DNA of 64,000 nucleotides from Saposhnikovia divaricata (taxonomy: Eukaryota; Streptophyta; Magnoliopsida; Apiales; Apiaceae): positions 11,460,001-11,524,000 of the forward strand of contig CM071595.1 of NCBI GenBank assembly GCA_036435485.1, given 5' to 3'. Position numbers and translations under genes: made by a program. Of the stretch, positions 18,471 to 29,857 are shown in pieces. How positions within the stretch are numbered: position 1 is the first letter of the stretch; each line of letters begins with the position of its first letter. The notes below the pieces were generated by a model. It did no database searches. It had not been told where the DNA came from and saw only the letters and a list, made by a program, of their open reading frames with translations.

Positions 18471-20950
18471 ACGAGTTTGGGTCCATGTGACTTAGTGACA
18501 GTTTTATCAAAATCAGCATGCTTATCAGTTTTCTTGATGTTGGTCTTCTTGTCACTGTTGGGAGTCTTAGAATCAGGGTTCTTAGACTTAGGTGACAGAG
18601 GTACCTTCCTAACTTTAGGAGGACTTGAAGACTTTGTCCTTGTGTAGTGTGTGTGAACATTATGATTGATACAGCCCTCCATGAATTGTCTTCTCAAATT
18701 AAAACAACTAGTCATCACATTCATGTTACATGGCATACAATCAAGTTTATCACAGAAAGGAGAGTCTCTATGTCTTAAAGGCACAGAGCAATCATAGAAT
18801 GGTTTAGCAACACTACCAGATGGTTTCTTGCAAGCATGAGTCAAATGATTAGAGCTAAAACAGTTTTGACAAACTTTCCTAGGGGCATTTGGCACATAAG
18901 CATAGTTGTTATCTTTGTTAATCCCTAATTTGCCATTCCTGTTTGGTCTCTTATTAGTCACTTTCTTCTTAGTCTCATAATTTCCAGCTGAAACAAACTT
19001 TACAGGTTTCTCAAGTCTAGGTCTACCTCCTACTGGCTCCTTGGCTTTGGTTTTGACATTCTTACTCTCAGAGGATGCTTGTTGTTCATTTGATTGTGCC
19101 TCATCTTCATCCTCCAACATTTGCTTGATGAGTAAGGCATCCTCATCAATCTCAAGTGTTGGTGTTTTAAATATTGGATTCTCAGTCTTTTTCAAAATCT
19201 GAGGCACCTCCTCTTGAACAACAATGTCATCTTCAATGACTGCATAGCCTTTCCTCTGTTTAAGAGTGTCATAATCAAGTCCAATGGCAGCCTTAGGTCT
19301 AGCTAGATTTTTCTCATGATAAGACTGCAATAGACTAGAGGAATTCTTAAATGTTTTCAACTTAAATTCATTTTCAGCTAATTCATCCCTAAGAGCTTTC
19401 TCAACTTGACTAGCACATAGAACTTTGTTCTTTAGATACTCAATCTCTTGTTTAAGATTTTCTATTTGCACAGTAGTTAGCTCTAGTTCCTCATTTCTCT
19501 TATTTAACAGTTCATTCCTGGTAGACAGTTTAGCAATCTCTTCATTAGCAGCAGTCATAGTAGTATGAATGTTAAACATCTCAACGGATAGTTGTTCAAC
19601 CAAAGATTTATATTCAGAAACAGACATGTCTATGGTAGTGAGAGATGGTACCTGTGAGTCTGATGCAGATGGTTCTTCCTTGGAATTGGCCATCAAGGCA
19701 TAGTTGCAGAATTCTTGTTCTTCCCCATCACTGTCAGAATCATCCCAACACTTCCCTTCAGCTATGTAAGCCTTACCTGGTGTCTGCTTCTTTAGAAGGG
19801 CCTCATACTTAGCTTCAAGCTCAAGAAACTCCTTATCCTTCTTTTTAGGCTTCTTGCATTCACTGGCAAAATGCCCTAGGTCATTGCATCTATAACATCT
19901 TACAGATGACCTATCCACATAGCTGGTTTTGAATCTGTTCTTGTTTGTTTTCATAGGTGCCTTGCCCTTGTTGAATGAATGATTTTGAGGTCTAGGCTTG
20001 AAGGGCTGATTCCTCTTGAATCTGATGTTTGGAAATTTTCTAGCCATAAAAGCATATGATGTATTTTCCATGCCATCCAGCTCTTCAAGAGTGTAGAACT
20101 CATCTTCTTCCTTGTCATCAGAAGGTTCAGTCACTACTTCCTCAGTTTCTTCGTCATCTACTATCTCTTCTATTCTCAGCTGACTTGCAGATGCTTCCAG
20201 GTCTTGAATAGATTTGTTGACAATCAAGGCACAGGATGTGTTTATCATTCTGCCTTGGTTAGCTTGGATAGCCCTCTTTTGAAGCAACTCAAGCTCGTGT
20301 GTCTTTAAAACCCCATAGAGCACATCATACGTGACTTTGTTCAAATCTCTTTCTCTTAGAGATATGACCCTTTGCTCTAGATGGTTTGGTGACGATAGTA
20401 GAAACTTCATATTTAATTCCTTAGTGCTGTAAACCTTCCCATTCATTTGGAGCTCAGTCACCAGCTTGTGAAATCTTTCAAACACATCAGTGATACTTTC
20501 CTTGGGCTGTGCCATGAACGCCTCATACTGTGTGACCAGTATCTGTTTCTTATTTTCTCTTACCTCCTCTGTCCCTTCACATAACACCTCGATGTGATTC
20601 CACATGTCCTTGGCTGATCTGCATGATGCTACGTTGGCAAACATCGACATATCCAAGGAGTCTATGATTAACAACATGAGGTGGCTGTCTAGGGCAATCT
20701 TTTCCTTCTCTGAGTCCGTCCATTTGGATGGCTCTTTTGGAACGTATGATCTAGGAATGACTACTGCGCCCACTGTGGATTCAGCAACTTCTTGTTGTGG
20801 TATGAATGGACCATTCTTGAGAATGTCAGGGTAGAGAGGATTGGCAGCTTTGATGAACAACAACATTTTTATTTTCCAGAGGTTGTAATTTTCTTTGTCG
20901 AATTTAGGGACCTTTACCGTACCTGTAGTCTTTGGTGTATTCGAACTCAT
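18449..20950 (-). CDS. gag: Sirevirus Gag (833 aa)
   Basis: Capsid/nucleocapsid protein of the copia element. ATG at 20950 starts MSSNTPKTTGTVKVPKFD. Residues ~15-240 are the UBN2/DUF4219-type plant copia capsid region (FDKENYNLWKIKM, KDMWNHIEVLCEG, MKFLLSSPNHLEQRV). A CCHC zinc knuckle CYRCNDLGHFASEC lies near residue 350 and a second CxxCx4Hx4C motif (CQNCFSSNHLTHAC) near 693. A predicted coiled coil of heptad leucines and lysines is around 470-560. The long spacer and C-terminal extension are typical of Sirevirus Gag. It starts 43 nt inside the 5' LTR junction on the coding strand and ends in GPKLVWVPKEK before the -1 overlap with pol. Confidence 0.93.
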   Translation of the reverse strand: MSSNTPKTTGTVKVPKFDKENYNLWKIKMLLFIKAANPLYPDILKNGPFIPQQEVAESTVGAVVIPRSYVPKEPSKWTDSEKEKIALDSHLMLLIIDSLDMSMFANVASCRSAKDMWNHIEVLCEGTEEVRENKKQILVTQYEAFMAQPKESITDVFERFHKLVTELQMNGKVYSTKELNMKFLLSSPNHLEQRVISLRERDLNKVTYDVLYGVLKTHELELLQKRAIQANQGRMINTSCALIVNKSIQDLEASASQLRIEEIVDDEETEEVVTEPSDDKEEDEFYTLEELDGMENTSYAFMARKFPNIRFKRNQPFKPRPQNHSFNKGKAPMKTNKNRFKTSYVDRSSVRCYRCNDLGHFASECKKPKKKDKEFLELEAKYEALLKKQTPGKAYIAEGKCWDDSDSDGEEQEFCNYALMANSKEEPSASDSQVPSLTTIDMSVSEYKSLVEQLSVEMFNIHTTMTAANEEIAKLSTRNELLNKRNEELELTTVQIENLKQEIEYLKNKVLCASQVEKALRDELAENEFKLKTFKNSSSLLQSYHEKNLARPKAAIGLDYDTLKQRKGYAVIEDDIVVQEEVPQILKKTENPIFKTPTLEIDEDALLIKQMLEDEDEAQSNEQQASSESKNVKTKAKEPVGGRPRLEKPVKFVSAGNYETKKKVTNKRPNRNGKLGINKDNNYAYVPNAPRKVCQNCFSSNHLTHACKKPSGSVAKPFYDCSVPLRHRDSPFCDKLDCMPCNMNVMTSCFNLRRQFMEGCINHNVHTHYTRTKSSSPPKVRKVPLSPKSKNPDSKTPNSDKKTNIKKTDKHADFDKTVTKSHGPKLVWVPKEK

Positions 20951-20979
20951 GATCGTTTTCTGTTTAGATTAAACAGCCT

Positions 20980-20991
20980 GCTCTGATACCA
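20980..20991 (-). other. Primer binding site, iMet tRNA type
   Basis: Two bases inside the 5' LTR the minus strand reads TGGTATCAGAGC, the usual plant copia complement to the 3' end of initiator methionine tRNA. It fixes the element's polarity and the LTR edge at 20994. Confidence 0.9.
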
Positions 20992-20993
20992 CT

Positions 20994-22148
20994 TGTTGAG
21001 TATTGAATACAGTAAAAGAATACAGAGGGGGGGGGGTGAATGGATTCTTGAGTTTTTCTTCGGTTTTGAATCTTTGCAGCAAGATAAGTGATGAGTGTGT
21101 GAGATATGAAGATGCGGATAATTAAACACAAACACAACACAATATCACTCTAATCTAATATTTTATTAGATTAAAATGTTGCTACAATCTGTGAATACAA
21201 ATGATAGTATTCTCAGCTTCGTTTTTCTCAGAGAGATATTTTCTGGATATATTTGAGAAACTTCAAAACCTTTTTTTTTTTGGCTAAGGAAGTGAGGCTG
21301 TATCCTTATAGACATGGATACACCCACTTACTACAAATGAGGTAGGTAAAACAAAAGCACTTTCCAGTCTGTCTATCTCATTTTAGTAAGAGTCCAAACG
21401 GCTACAGATTTGACTTTGAAAAGCCTGTTTAGATCCACTTCTTCAGCTCCTTGTCCCTTGTCTTATCTCTCCAAGCTTCTTTGTAGGCTTTCCAGCATGC
21501 TTTATAGGACAGAGTCAAATAAAGTATCCTGGCTTGTTGCAGGTTTCTGACTTGTACAATTCTTCAGTATTTTGTCCTCAAGAATGTATTCGAGAAGTGA
21601 CTAAGTAAGTGATTCGAGAACTGGAGTTTACTTGATCGATAACTCTGAGTTCTCGAATAGTGTTATCTTGACATATCGAATCACTTCTCGAATAGCTCTT
21701 TTCTCTGGGACTCCTTGAGATATCGAATAGAGCATTTTGACATATCAAATCCCTGAGATATCGAATAGCATATTGAGAGATATCGAATAGTGTCTTCTGA
21801 GATATCGAACTTCAGACTTCTCGAATGCTAGACTTCTCGAATAGACAAATGTACTTCTCGAATTGGTACTTAGGCAAATTCTTCATTTCTTCAAATCCCA
21901 ACTGTGATTATTTGGCAGTCTTCATTCCCTTGCTTGAGGCATGAACCTTAGAACTTCTTTCAAGCTTTATTCTTGACTTAGTAGGTACAGTTACACAGAT
22001 AGAATTTGATGCCTATTACAAGTACAGAACAAATAGAAACTCTACAACCAGAGGTTCCCTCAGTTAAGAGGTCATGTAGGTAATGCATAGCATTACACAT
22101 ACTTAGGCTTGTTATTAGATGTATTCAGGCATGCCTCTGTGACTAACA
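20994..22148 (-). repeat. Sirevirus 5' LTR
   Basis: Promoter-bearing LTR, apparently identical to 8314-9468. It repeats the TTCnnGAA array at 21589-21862. It is followed at 22149-22153 by the target duplication ATAAA. The transcription start was not assigned. Confidence 0.95.
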
Positions 22149-22312
22149 ATAAATATATAATGTATAAAGTGGGTATAATGGAGAAAAGTAGTGGATGTAG
22201 TTGATTTTTATATATATATAATTTTACTATTTTAGGAAAGTTTTGAAATGTGAAGAATTGGATGGGACATCCCAAAAAGGAAAGTGTGAAGAAATGGATG
22301 GGACAGAGGGAG
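22149..22312. mobile_element. Stowaway-like MITE, right half
   Basis: Right part of the MITE split by the Sirevirus. It ends ...GGATGGGACAGAGGGAG followed by the TA duplication (22313-22314), complementary to the CTCCCTCCGTCCC start at 8136. The internal phrase ATATATAATGTATAAAGT also occurs in the left half. Confidence 0.8.
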
Positions 22313-22314
22313 TA

Positions 22315-25300
22315 TTAAACTTCAAGGGCAAAGATTACAATTTTAGTGGGTACATAATTACAGTTTTACCCATATTTTTTAGAAAATTACAAAAATGCCA
22401 TCTTTTAATAATTTTGTAAAAAATAGTGAAATCGTGTTTGTGTTGGGATTCAAACCAATAACATTCACTCTCAAACTCATATGTCTTAACCAATTGTATT
22501 GATTCTGAGTTTTGTTTAAAAATACTGTAACATAAACCACCTCTCTTCTTTTTCTGTCTCATCTTTTTTTTTTTTTTAGTAAATAAAATGTTGGTTCATA
22601 TTATTTCTAGAATATTGGATAGATTAAATTATAAAAAATATTTTAATCGATTGAGCATAATCTATAATTCTCTTTTGTCATTTTAAATAGTTAATAGAGA
22701 AAAAAAATTAGATTATCATAATGTAACCGAGTCCAAAAAGAAAAAAGAGAGTAGATTATCATAATGTAATCGAGTCCAAAAAGGAAAAAAAAAATTTATA
22801 TACATGCGTCTTCATGTAGATGTTAAATTATTTAAATAAAAAATTAAATTTGATTTTTAAGAAATATGTAAATTTTAGTTATCAAATCATACATAGTTAA
22901 TAATTGCATCACATAACTTTTAGGTACATAAAATTTGAGTCATATTAGAGGATTTTGGTCGACCAATTATTTAAACTTTCAACGATTTAATTATATGATT
23001 GGTCTAAAAACATAAATATTTAAATATGTACAGAAAATAATTGAAATTATGTTAAAAAGACGAAAATTCTAAAAATATTATCTAAGTTATATATTAAAAA
23101 AAATATAATTAACATTCAAATTAAATCAAAAAAGATATAAATTTTTGAATCATAAATATTACAAAAGTACAAGAATTATTTAAAATGATCAATTAGATTA
23201 TAACTCGACTATAAGTTATAGTACATATCTCGATAATATATACTTAGATCAATATACGATAAAATAAAAAAAATTGATTTTAGATTTCATATATATGCAC
23301 GAGTCATTAAGCTTGTCATATTTTACATCGATTGAAATATTTAGAAAAATTTCAAATTGAGTTAAAAAATAAATTATAATATAAAAAATGTTTCAATTTA
23401 CCCAATTTTTTTTAATGAACTTCTATATTGTGTTAACATTAGACTAAAACTAAATATTTAAGTTTAAAAGTTTATAAATGTATATGTTTAGAAAAAATAA
23501 TTGAGACAAACATAAGAATGACTTTTACTCAATATTAAGAAATTTTGTAATATGTCACAAAACATAGTCTCACATACACATCAAGTTTTTACAACAAAAT
23601 CAATGAGTTTACATAAACCTCTATTATACACGGACAATTTTATTAAGATAATTATTTATATTAAACTCAAATGTTCAGTTTGATAAAATTCATTTCCCGG
23701 AATTGAAAACTTAATTAATAATTTAACAATCATAAGTATTCATGATTATTATTGTATGAATATTTATCCAAAATTTATGAAATATAATCAAATTATAAAA
23801 TATTTGGTTCAAAAAATTGGTATGCAATATTATAAAATAACTATAAAAATATTGGATAAATCGAAATCTTATCGTTTATCATATTTTTATTTACAAAATT
23901 ATTTAAATATATACAATTTCAGACGAGAAATTAATTAAGTGCCCGTGCCCTCGTACCAGCATTGTAGATATCTTAATACTTGATATCTATTATTATTATA
24001 TATATAATAAGGCAACATGTTCCATTTTATTTATATCGTTATACAATTGTGCCCTCCAATAATTTTACAAATACACCCTTCAAAATCAAGTTCTACAAAA
24101 ATATTATATAATTTTAATGTTGCTAAGAATTGAACCTTTGAACTCCTAAGTCACCAGTACCACCACTGAGCTAAATGCATATTTTAGTAAATATTAGAAT
24201 TCGATTAGCTTGATAATCAATGCTTTCATTTTTTAATAATTTTTTAATATATCATTCTTGATTAAATATTTATTTCACTCTTGTGTATCATATTATTCTC
24301 CTGTCATGTGTTTATTAACTTTTTCGTTAATTGTTTATATTTTTATATACACACAAGCATCCATATGTTTACTCTATTAAAGATGCTTATAATATCTGTT
24401 AGTTGTGATAATATTTTTTGATTAAATTTTTTTATTTATTCTACCAAGGAGTAAAATAATATATTTTCTAAGAATGAGTAAGATTTTCATTCCATCACAT
24501 ACATAATTAAGATTTAACACATTTATTACAAAATGTTACGGTTGCATTTTTTTAAGTACTATATACTTGTTGACAAAAAAAGGTAGGAAAAATCAATCAT
24601 GATAACACTTTCTCACTTGAGGTACAACAAAAATGAATTTTTTTTTTTTTTTTTTTTTGCCAAAGCACAATGTATTGTGGAGACTACAATAGAAGAAAAT
24701 GTAATTCTTTTTTAAAACTCTCGATAAAATACAGTTGGATATCAGAGTGTCTAACAAATATTCGAAATATACAATATACTATAAGAACGATATATGGGAG
24801 TATCAAAAACTCTACATATGAACATGACTACATCACAAATAAAAGAAATGGGGTCGAAAAAGAAAAATTGATGCATTATAAAGATTAAACATTATTATAT
24901 AACTCAAATAAATACAAATTTAGACATTATTACAGTTCAACTGAACTTAATAAAATATGTTGTATCTCAGCTATTTATGTGTTAGACCTTGATAATATGT
25001 TAATCCCTTTTTGTTTGAATTGTTATAATTTATCTACAAAAATGACGTATTTTTCATAGGTAACGTAAACAATAGAGAAAACATTAATTCATTTTAGTAA
25101 ATGTTGGTAAATAACTATATAAGTACATTAAAATAGAGAAAAAAAATCCTGAGGTTACCTTAGAAAATTTACTTGAGGTTAGAGTTTTATTTAATATAAA
25201 AAACTTGTGGCAATGTTATAAATATGTAAATTATTATGAAATTAAAATAATAACCACGTATATTTAAATGGGAGAATCTTTGAAATCTCCTGAGGTGATC

Positions 25301-26661
25301 TCAGGACCATGATATTCATTAAAATATAAATATAGTATAAATAAGATTCATATATTAAAATATGTCAAATATTAGTAATATGAATAATAAAATATCACAA
25401 CAAAAATATAATCGTATTTAATAGACTAGAGTTATCAGAGGTAATAAAACAAAGCAATGAAATTTAGCAAATATGTACATATATAGTTATTTTAGAGAGA
25501 ATCCTATGTAATTTAACCTTATATATTTTTGGAGAAAGCAATTTTATTCTTTCTAACATAGAACTAAATAAATAATTCTAAAACAAAACTATTGCTTCAC
25601 AAGTCAAAAAATTTGTTTCTTTAAATATTAAATTACTAACTATATATGACCTTCACAAAAAGTATAACACTACTGATGATTAAAATAATAAATTTGACTA
25701 TTTTAGTTCGTGAAAACAGTTTTCTGAAACATGAGTCCCTGACAAATATTATTCCGAGCATTCATTTTACGAAAAATTATTTATTCGAAAATGAATTTTG
25801 AAAGAATTTTTTTCCGAAAAATGATTTATGGGAAAGTATTTCTCATCAATTTTATATTGTGAAAAAATATTGATTTTGGAAAAAAATTTAGTTCTTCGAA
25901 GAAATAATCCTCCTTTAAAACTTATTTTATGACCCTAAATACAAATAACCATAGGAATATGTAGAAAACATTTTACAAAATTTCATACCAATGCAATAAA
26001 TATTCAATTGAGATGAAATAAATGTTGCAAAACCCGAAAAAATATTTTTTTTTTAAGAAAAAAAATGGAGTCCACGAGATAGATTATCATCACAAATTTA
26101 AATTTAATTTTTTAAGCGGTTTTGATGGAATCGTCTTCAATTGTCTAAATTATCTTTTTGGGCCCTACTTTATATTCTTAAAAGGTTTATCCTTTTTAAA
26201 TTTCTGATCTCTACGACAAAAAATTAATGTGATTATAATATATTTAAATTAGCTTTTTAGTATGCTTATAAGTTCCTAGAGTATTATCAATTCTCTAAAA
26301 ATTCACTAGATAACGAGAATAGAACCTAGAATCAAGGGACGATAGAGAATTAGTCTTACCATTTTAAATTAGTGCAATTCTCTTGTCTATGTGGAAAAAC
26401 GATGGTTCAAAATTTTCTAGGAAAAAATATAGAATGGCTTGCATCTTGACAAATGTAAATACCAATAATTTACAAATGGTCACAAATTGAATAAAAAAAA
26501 ATCTTTTTTTCTTGTAATTATTTACCATAATTTTTGATATATCGCTCATAATTACAATATAAAAATTTGGCCACATCAACAATCTTACACTGTAATCTTA
26601 ATAAAGTATTTATTCAAATTTCAACATATATAATTATGAAATCAATTCCTTTATGAGGTTA
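22315..26661. other. AT-rich gene-free region with tRNA-like remnants
   Basis: About 4.3 kb of extremely AT-rich DNA with no credible gene; the small frames are low-complexity. Two minus-strand stretches carry paired pol III-like boxes: 22441-22500 (B-like GGTTTGAATCCCA, A-like TTGGTTAAGAC) and 24120-24176 (A-like TTAGCTCAGTGG, B-like GGTTCAATTC). Neither folds into a convincing full tRNA, so they are more likely decayed SINEs or tRNA-derived repeats. A T-run lies at 24637-24658. Confidence 0.5.
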
Positions 26662-27088
26662 GAGCATCTCCAACCCCAATCCCCTTTCCTATTCCCTAAA
26701 ATAAGGATTTTTAAAAATATAGGGGATCAGAAACATGTTTTACTCCAATGGTGTCCCCTATATTGATACCCTACATTTTAAAAATAATATTTAATTATTA
26801 TTTTGAAATTTGAAATTTGAAATTTAAATGCAATCATTATATTATATAGACCTCCATGACAAGAAACTAGACTAATGGGCCTCAAAGAAGCGGGGGATGG
26901 AAGCGGGAGATGACATGGAAGATATAGGGAAGAGTAATCTGATCCCTCAAACAAGGGATTGAATTTTCTCTCACCTAAAAATAATAGGGGACATGGGAGA
27001 GGGTTGGAGCGCTTTTTTCTGTCTAAATCCCTTTATTTGTCCACGTAAGGTGTATATGGGTAAGGAGAAGGGTGGGTTGGAGATGCTC
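26662..27088. mobile_element. Tourist/Harbinger-like MITE
   Basis: Termini GAGCATCTCCAACCC...GGGTTGGAGATGCTC are flanked by TTA duplications (26659-26661, 27089-27091). The interior is AT-rich with an ATTTGAAATTTGAAATTT run. It lies about 650 bp downstream of the RRM-like gene on the minus strand. No coding potential. Confidence 0.85.
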
Positions 27089-27091
27089 TTA

Positions 27092-27733
27092 GCCATTTTA
27101 TATGGATTTTAAGGTCTACAAAGGGTGTGCAGTATTTTGGCTTTTGGACCATTTATTGGTGTTTGTGATCTGTCGTCAGTTGACAAATTTGTTTTTGTCA
27201 TTTTAGATGATCTTTTTAGATTTTTTTATAATTTTTTATGAGAACTCGACATTTCCCTTTGGTTAGATATATAAAACATTTCAATTTTATAAAATATACT
27301 ACATATAATAAATATTTAAAATATATTCGATTAATGGTTCATTGACATAGTTTTATTTGTTGTGGTTGTTGTGGTGATCTTTCATTTTCCTTGGGTGGAA
27401 AAAAGTGTAAAGAGAAGATAGATGGTGGCAGAATCTTGGGTTTTGTAGTGGAAACAACAAGAAGTCCCTGGCAATTTGCTTAGAGCCTTTATGTAAATTG
27501 ATGTATTGTTGTATTACGTGGGTCACTCTTTTTCCCCTTTTTGCTTTTTCCCATAGGTTTTCCCCCTTGATGAAAGAATGTCTCAAAATTCCTTTCTTTT
27601 TTGGGTTGTGTAAATCATATCATTTATAAATGAAATCGTTTCATTTTGCAAAAAAAAATTATTAGGTTTAGCATACATCATAGTAAACTGAATTGAAATA
27701 GAAACCGACTAGAACATTATGAACCCGAACTAG
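27092..27733 (-). other. 3' flank of the RRM-like gene
   Basis: Likely 3' untranslated and downstream DNA of the minus-strand gene that ends at 27734. A 77-codon frame (27353-27586) lies here, but it is low-complexity at its end (HHNNHNK), has no recognizable domain and is not called as a gene. No transposon ends were found apart from the adjacent Tourist MITE. Confidence 0.4.
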
Positions 27734-28615
27734 CTAGGCAACACCATTATTGTGGTTCTGTTGTGAGCTCTGCCCGGTCATAATTCTGGCTTTCTTGGGG
27801 ACATATTTACGCATCCAAACTTGTTTGCCGTTAATAGTAAATTTGGCCTTGCGAACACCATTGAGGATCATATGAATTATGTCAGCACGATAGAACACAA
27901 CGCGAGCAAACAAAGCTTGATCTTCCATCCGCCTCACTTCCTGCATGTAAAATGATTCAATGCATTCTCCGAAATTTTCAGTAAAAAATTCACGAACTTC
28001 CCATTCTTCTACAGGATAGCCTTTTGAAAAAGTAACAAACATTGCCCGTTCATCTGGTGGCACCATACTGTTACCGAAGCTTTTAGATAACATTGTTTGC
28101 TGCACAAGAAGTTGTTGTTGGCTCTCGACTATTCTTTGCGCCTCATTTCGCAAAATAGCTTGGTCCATCAAATCATTAAAAGCCCGCATACAAACTGTAT
28201 TTCGAACTTTTTCCACTCCAATTTTTGCAAAGGTATGATTCTTTTGCAGAAAATGAAGAGAAAAGTTCTTCTGTATCACGCTCTGTGATAGAGGAATTTC
28301 ACTAGCCTCTGGCGTGAGTAATAGAGACAGAGGATTATCAATAAATGCTAGGCATATGTTAGCCTCTTCTGCAAGATCATTGATTAGCATGACAGGAAAT
28401 TCTAAGATTCTTTTTACTATGTTAAAGAATCCGACTCGTTCCAACCACAACCAAAGTGCCATAATTTGCATAGCTTCCACGGGGTCACGCAATAAGTCTG
28501 CCACAAGAATCAAATACAATCTCCGATCAATTGAATGAAATAGATGAAATTCTTCTTGAGAGATATGAACTTCCGTCTGTGATTGTGAATCTGGGAGACC
28601 AGGGAAACCTTCCAT
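27734..28615 (-). CDS. Plant-specific RRM-like RNA-binding protein
   Basis: A 293-residue protein from one uninterrupted exon, the best candidate for an ordinary host gene in the interior of the window. Residues ~192-275 form an RRM-like domain: MFVTFSKGYPV (RNP2-like strand), EVREFFTENFGECIESFYM (helix 1), ALFARVVFYRADIIHMIL (RNP1-like strand plus helix 2) and KFTINGKQVWMRKYV. The N-terminal ~190 residues are helical and match what I recall of a family of uncharacterised plant RRM proteins. The aromatic residues of a typical RNP1 are partly absent, so RNA binding is inferred. ATG at 28615 lies in a good context (GCCATGG). Just upstream the coding strand reads TTTTTTTCTCGCAG|G, suggesting an intron in the 5' leader. 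Its function is unknown. Confidence 0.75.
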   Translation of the reverse strand: MEGFPGLPDSQSQTEVHISQEEFHLFHSIDRRLYLILVADLLRDPVEAMQIMALWLWLERVGFFNIVKRILEFPVMLINDLAEEANICLAFIDNPLSLLLTPEASEIPLSQSVIQKNFSLHFLQKNHTFAKIGVEKVRNTVCMRAFNDLMDQAILRNEAQRIVESQQQLLVQQTMLSKSFGNSMVPPDERAMFVTFSKGYPVEEWEVREFFTENFGECIESFYMQEVRRMEDQALFARVVFYRADIIHMILNGVRKAKFTINGKQVWMRKYVPKKARIMTGQSSQQNHNNGVA

Positions 28616-29301
28616 GGCAATTATGTTAAAAACCTGCGAGAAAAAAAATTAATGAGAATATAGTATAAAGTAATCACAAATTAGTACTAATTGCACGTGG
28701 AATTTGAAAAGAAAAAAATGAGTATAAATACCCAATACCATTCAAAGTATTTTTGAGATATTATGCAATATTCAAAACAAAAAAAAATGAGTTGATTTAA
28801 TCTAAACATAAATAGAAATTCTAACAGACCACGTACTAATTCCACACAAATATTTAACAAGTATAATATTATTCTTCAAAGAAAATTTATTGTATAAAAG
28901 TACGCATAAAATTGTACATTTGATATTAATTATATAACTATGCAATAGAACTATCTTCTTTTATTACCGGTACAAATAATTACATTATTGTAAATTGAAA
29001 AACCAATTCGAAAGTACAACTTTTTCAAACTACAAACATGAACATTAGAAATTTTTGAATAAGAACACAACAAAAACAAACGATTAGTGAAGCAAAAATG
29101 ATAAGGAATTGAAGATATCATAAAAATGATATATACAATAATTCTTGAATAATAAAAAAATATAACATTCAAAAAATTGGTAAAGAAAACAAGTGATATA
29201 TAAATAGTACAGTTTTGTAAAATCAACAAAAACATGAAAATCAACTCTTTAACTATATATAAACATGAATAATTTCGAAAAAAATTCAGTAGAACTATAA
29301 G

Positions 29302-29349
<48 letters not shown>

Positions 29350-29829
29350 AATGATATGTTTGGCAAACAATCTAGCAAGGACATGAAAGGAATAAGGGTT
29401 CAAAGGATTTTACAGGTTTGCTAATTTAGGGAGAAAACTGTGAAGCTGGAAATTGCTTGTGTAGTTCTGTATGGTAAAACTCTGATGATAGCTTGCATTT
29501 ATAGCACAATTTGGTGAATTTTTGCTATATTCCAATCATCAATGACTCCTTAAATTTATTACTTTTAATATAATAAAATAATATATGATATTTTTTCATT
29601 ATCTTTTGCATTAAAATCATAATACTATTTACTTTTTTCATTATCTTTGGTATCTTGAGAAAATCCATGAATATGTTATACAGCTGTAACGCATGAGCTG
29701 TTTTAATTTTAAAGTGGATAAAATCGCATGTAGAAAATGTCGAATAATATCAATACATGTCTACTTAGTAATAAAAAGTATTGTCTTATGTCCACACATG
29801 ACAAGATCAATATTTATTTTATTATTTAA
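28616..29829 (-). other. Upstream region of RRM-like gene, with (TA)n tract
   Basis: Promoter-side DNA of the minus-strand gene, AT-rich. A pure TA microsatellite spans about 29306-29345. The 150-codon frame at 28951-29403 is built on that tract (runs of IYIYIY) and is not a gene. No core promoter element can be assigned with confidence. Confidence 0.4.
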
Positions 29830-29857
29830 CTAGTTGACTAAGCCGCGCTTCGCGGTG

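Larger units (their letters stand above)
8314..22148 (-). mobile_element. Complete Ty1/copia Sirevirus-type LTR retrotransposon
   Basis: A 13.8 kb element read on the minus strand: 5' LTR (20994-22148), iMet-type primer site, gag, pol, a third long ORF, polypurine tract, 3' LTR (8314-9468). The two 1155-bp LTRs look identical on reading them line by line, and the 5-bp target duplication ATAAA is exact. This implies a very recent insertion. Sirevirus assignment rests on the copia domain order (integrase before reverse transcriptase), a long gag with coiled coil and zinc knuckles, an extra ORF between pol and the 3' LTR, and repeated palindromes in non-coding parts. All three ORFs are uninterrupted, so the element may be autonomous. 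Confidence 0.93.

Noticed and set aside
22441..24176. Two possible tRNA genes
   Set aside because: A- and B-like boxes are present but no full cloverleaf or acceptor stem could be drawn. Treated as tRNA-derived repeats.
27353..27586. 77-codon minus-strand frame downstream of the RRM-like gene
   Set aside because: No domain, low-complexity end, probably 3' untranslated DNA.
28951..29403. 150-codon minus-strand frame with IYIYIY runs
   Set aside because: It is created by the (TA)n microsatellite and AT-rich flanks and has no domain.
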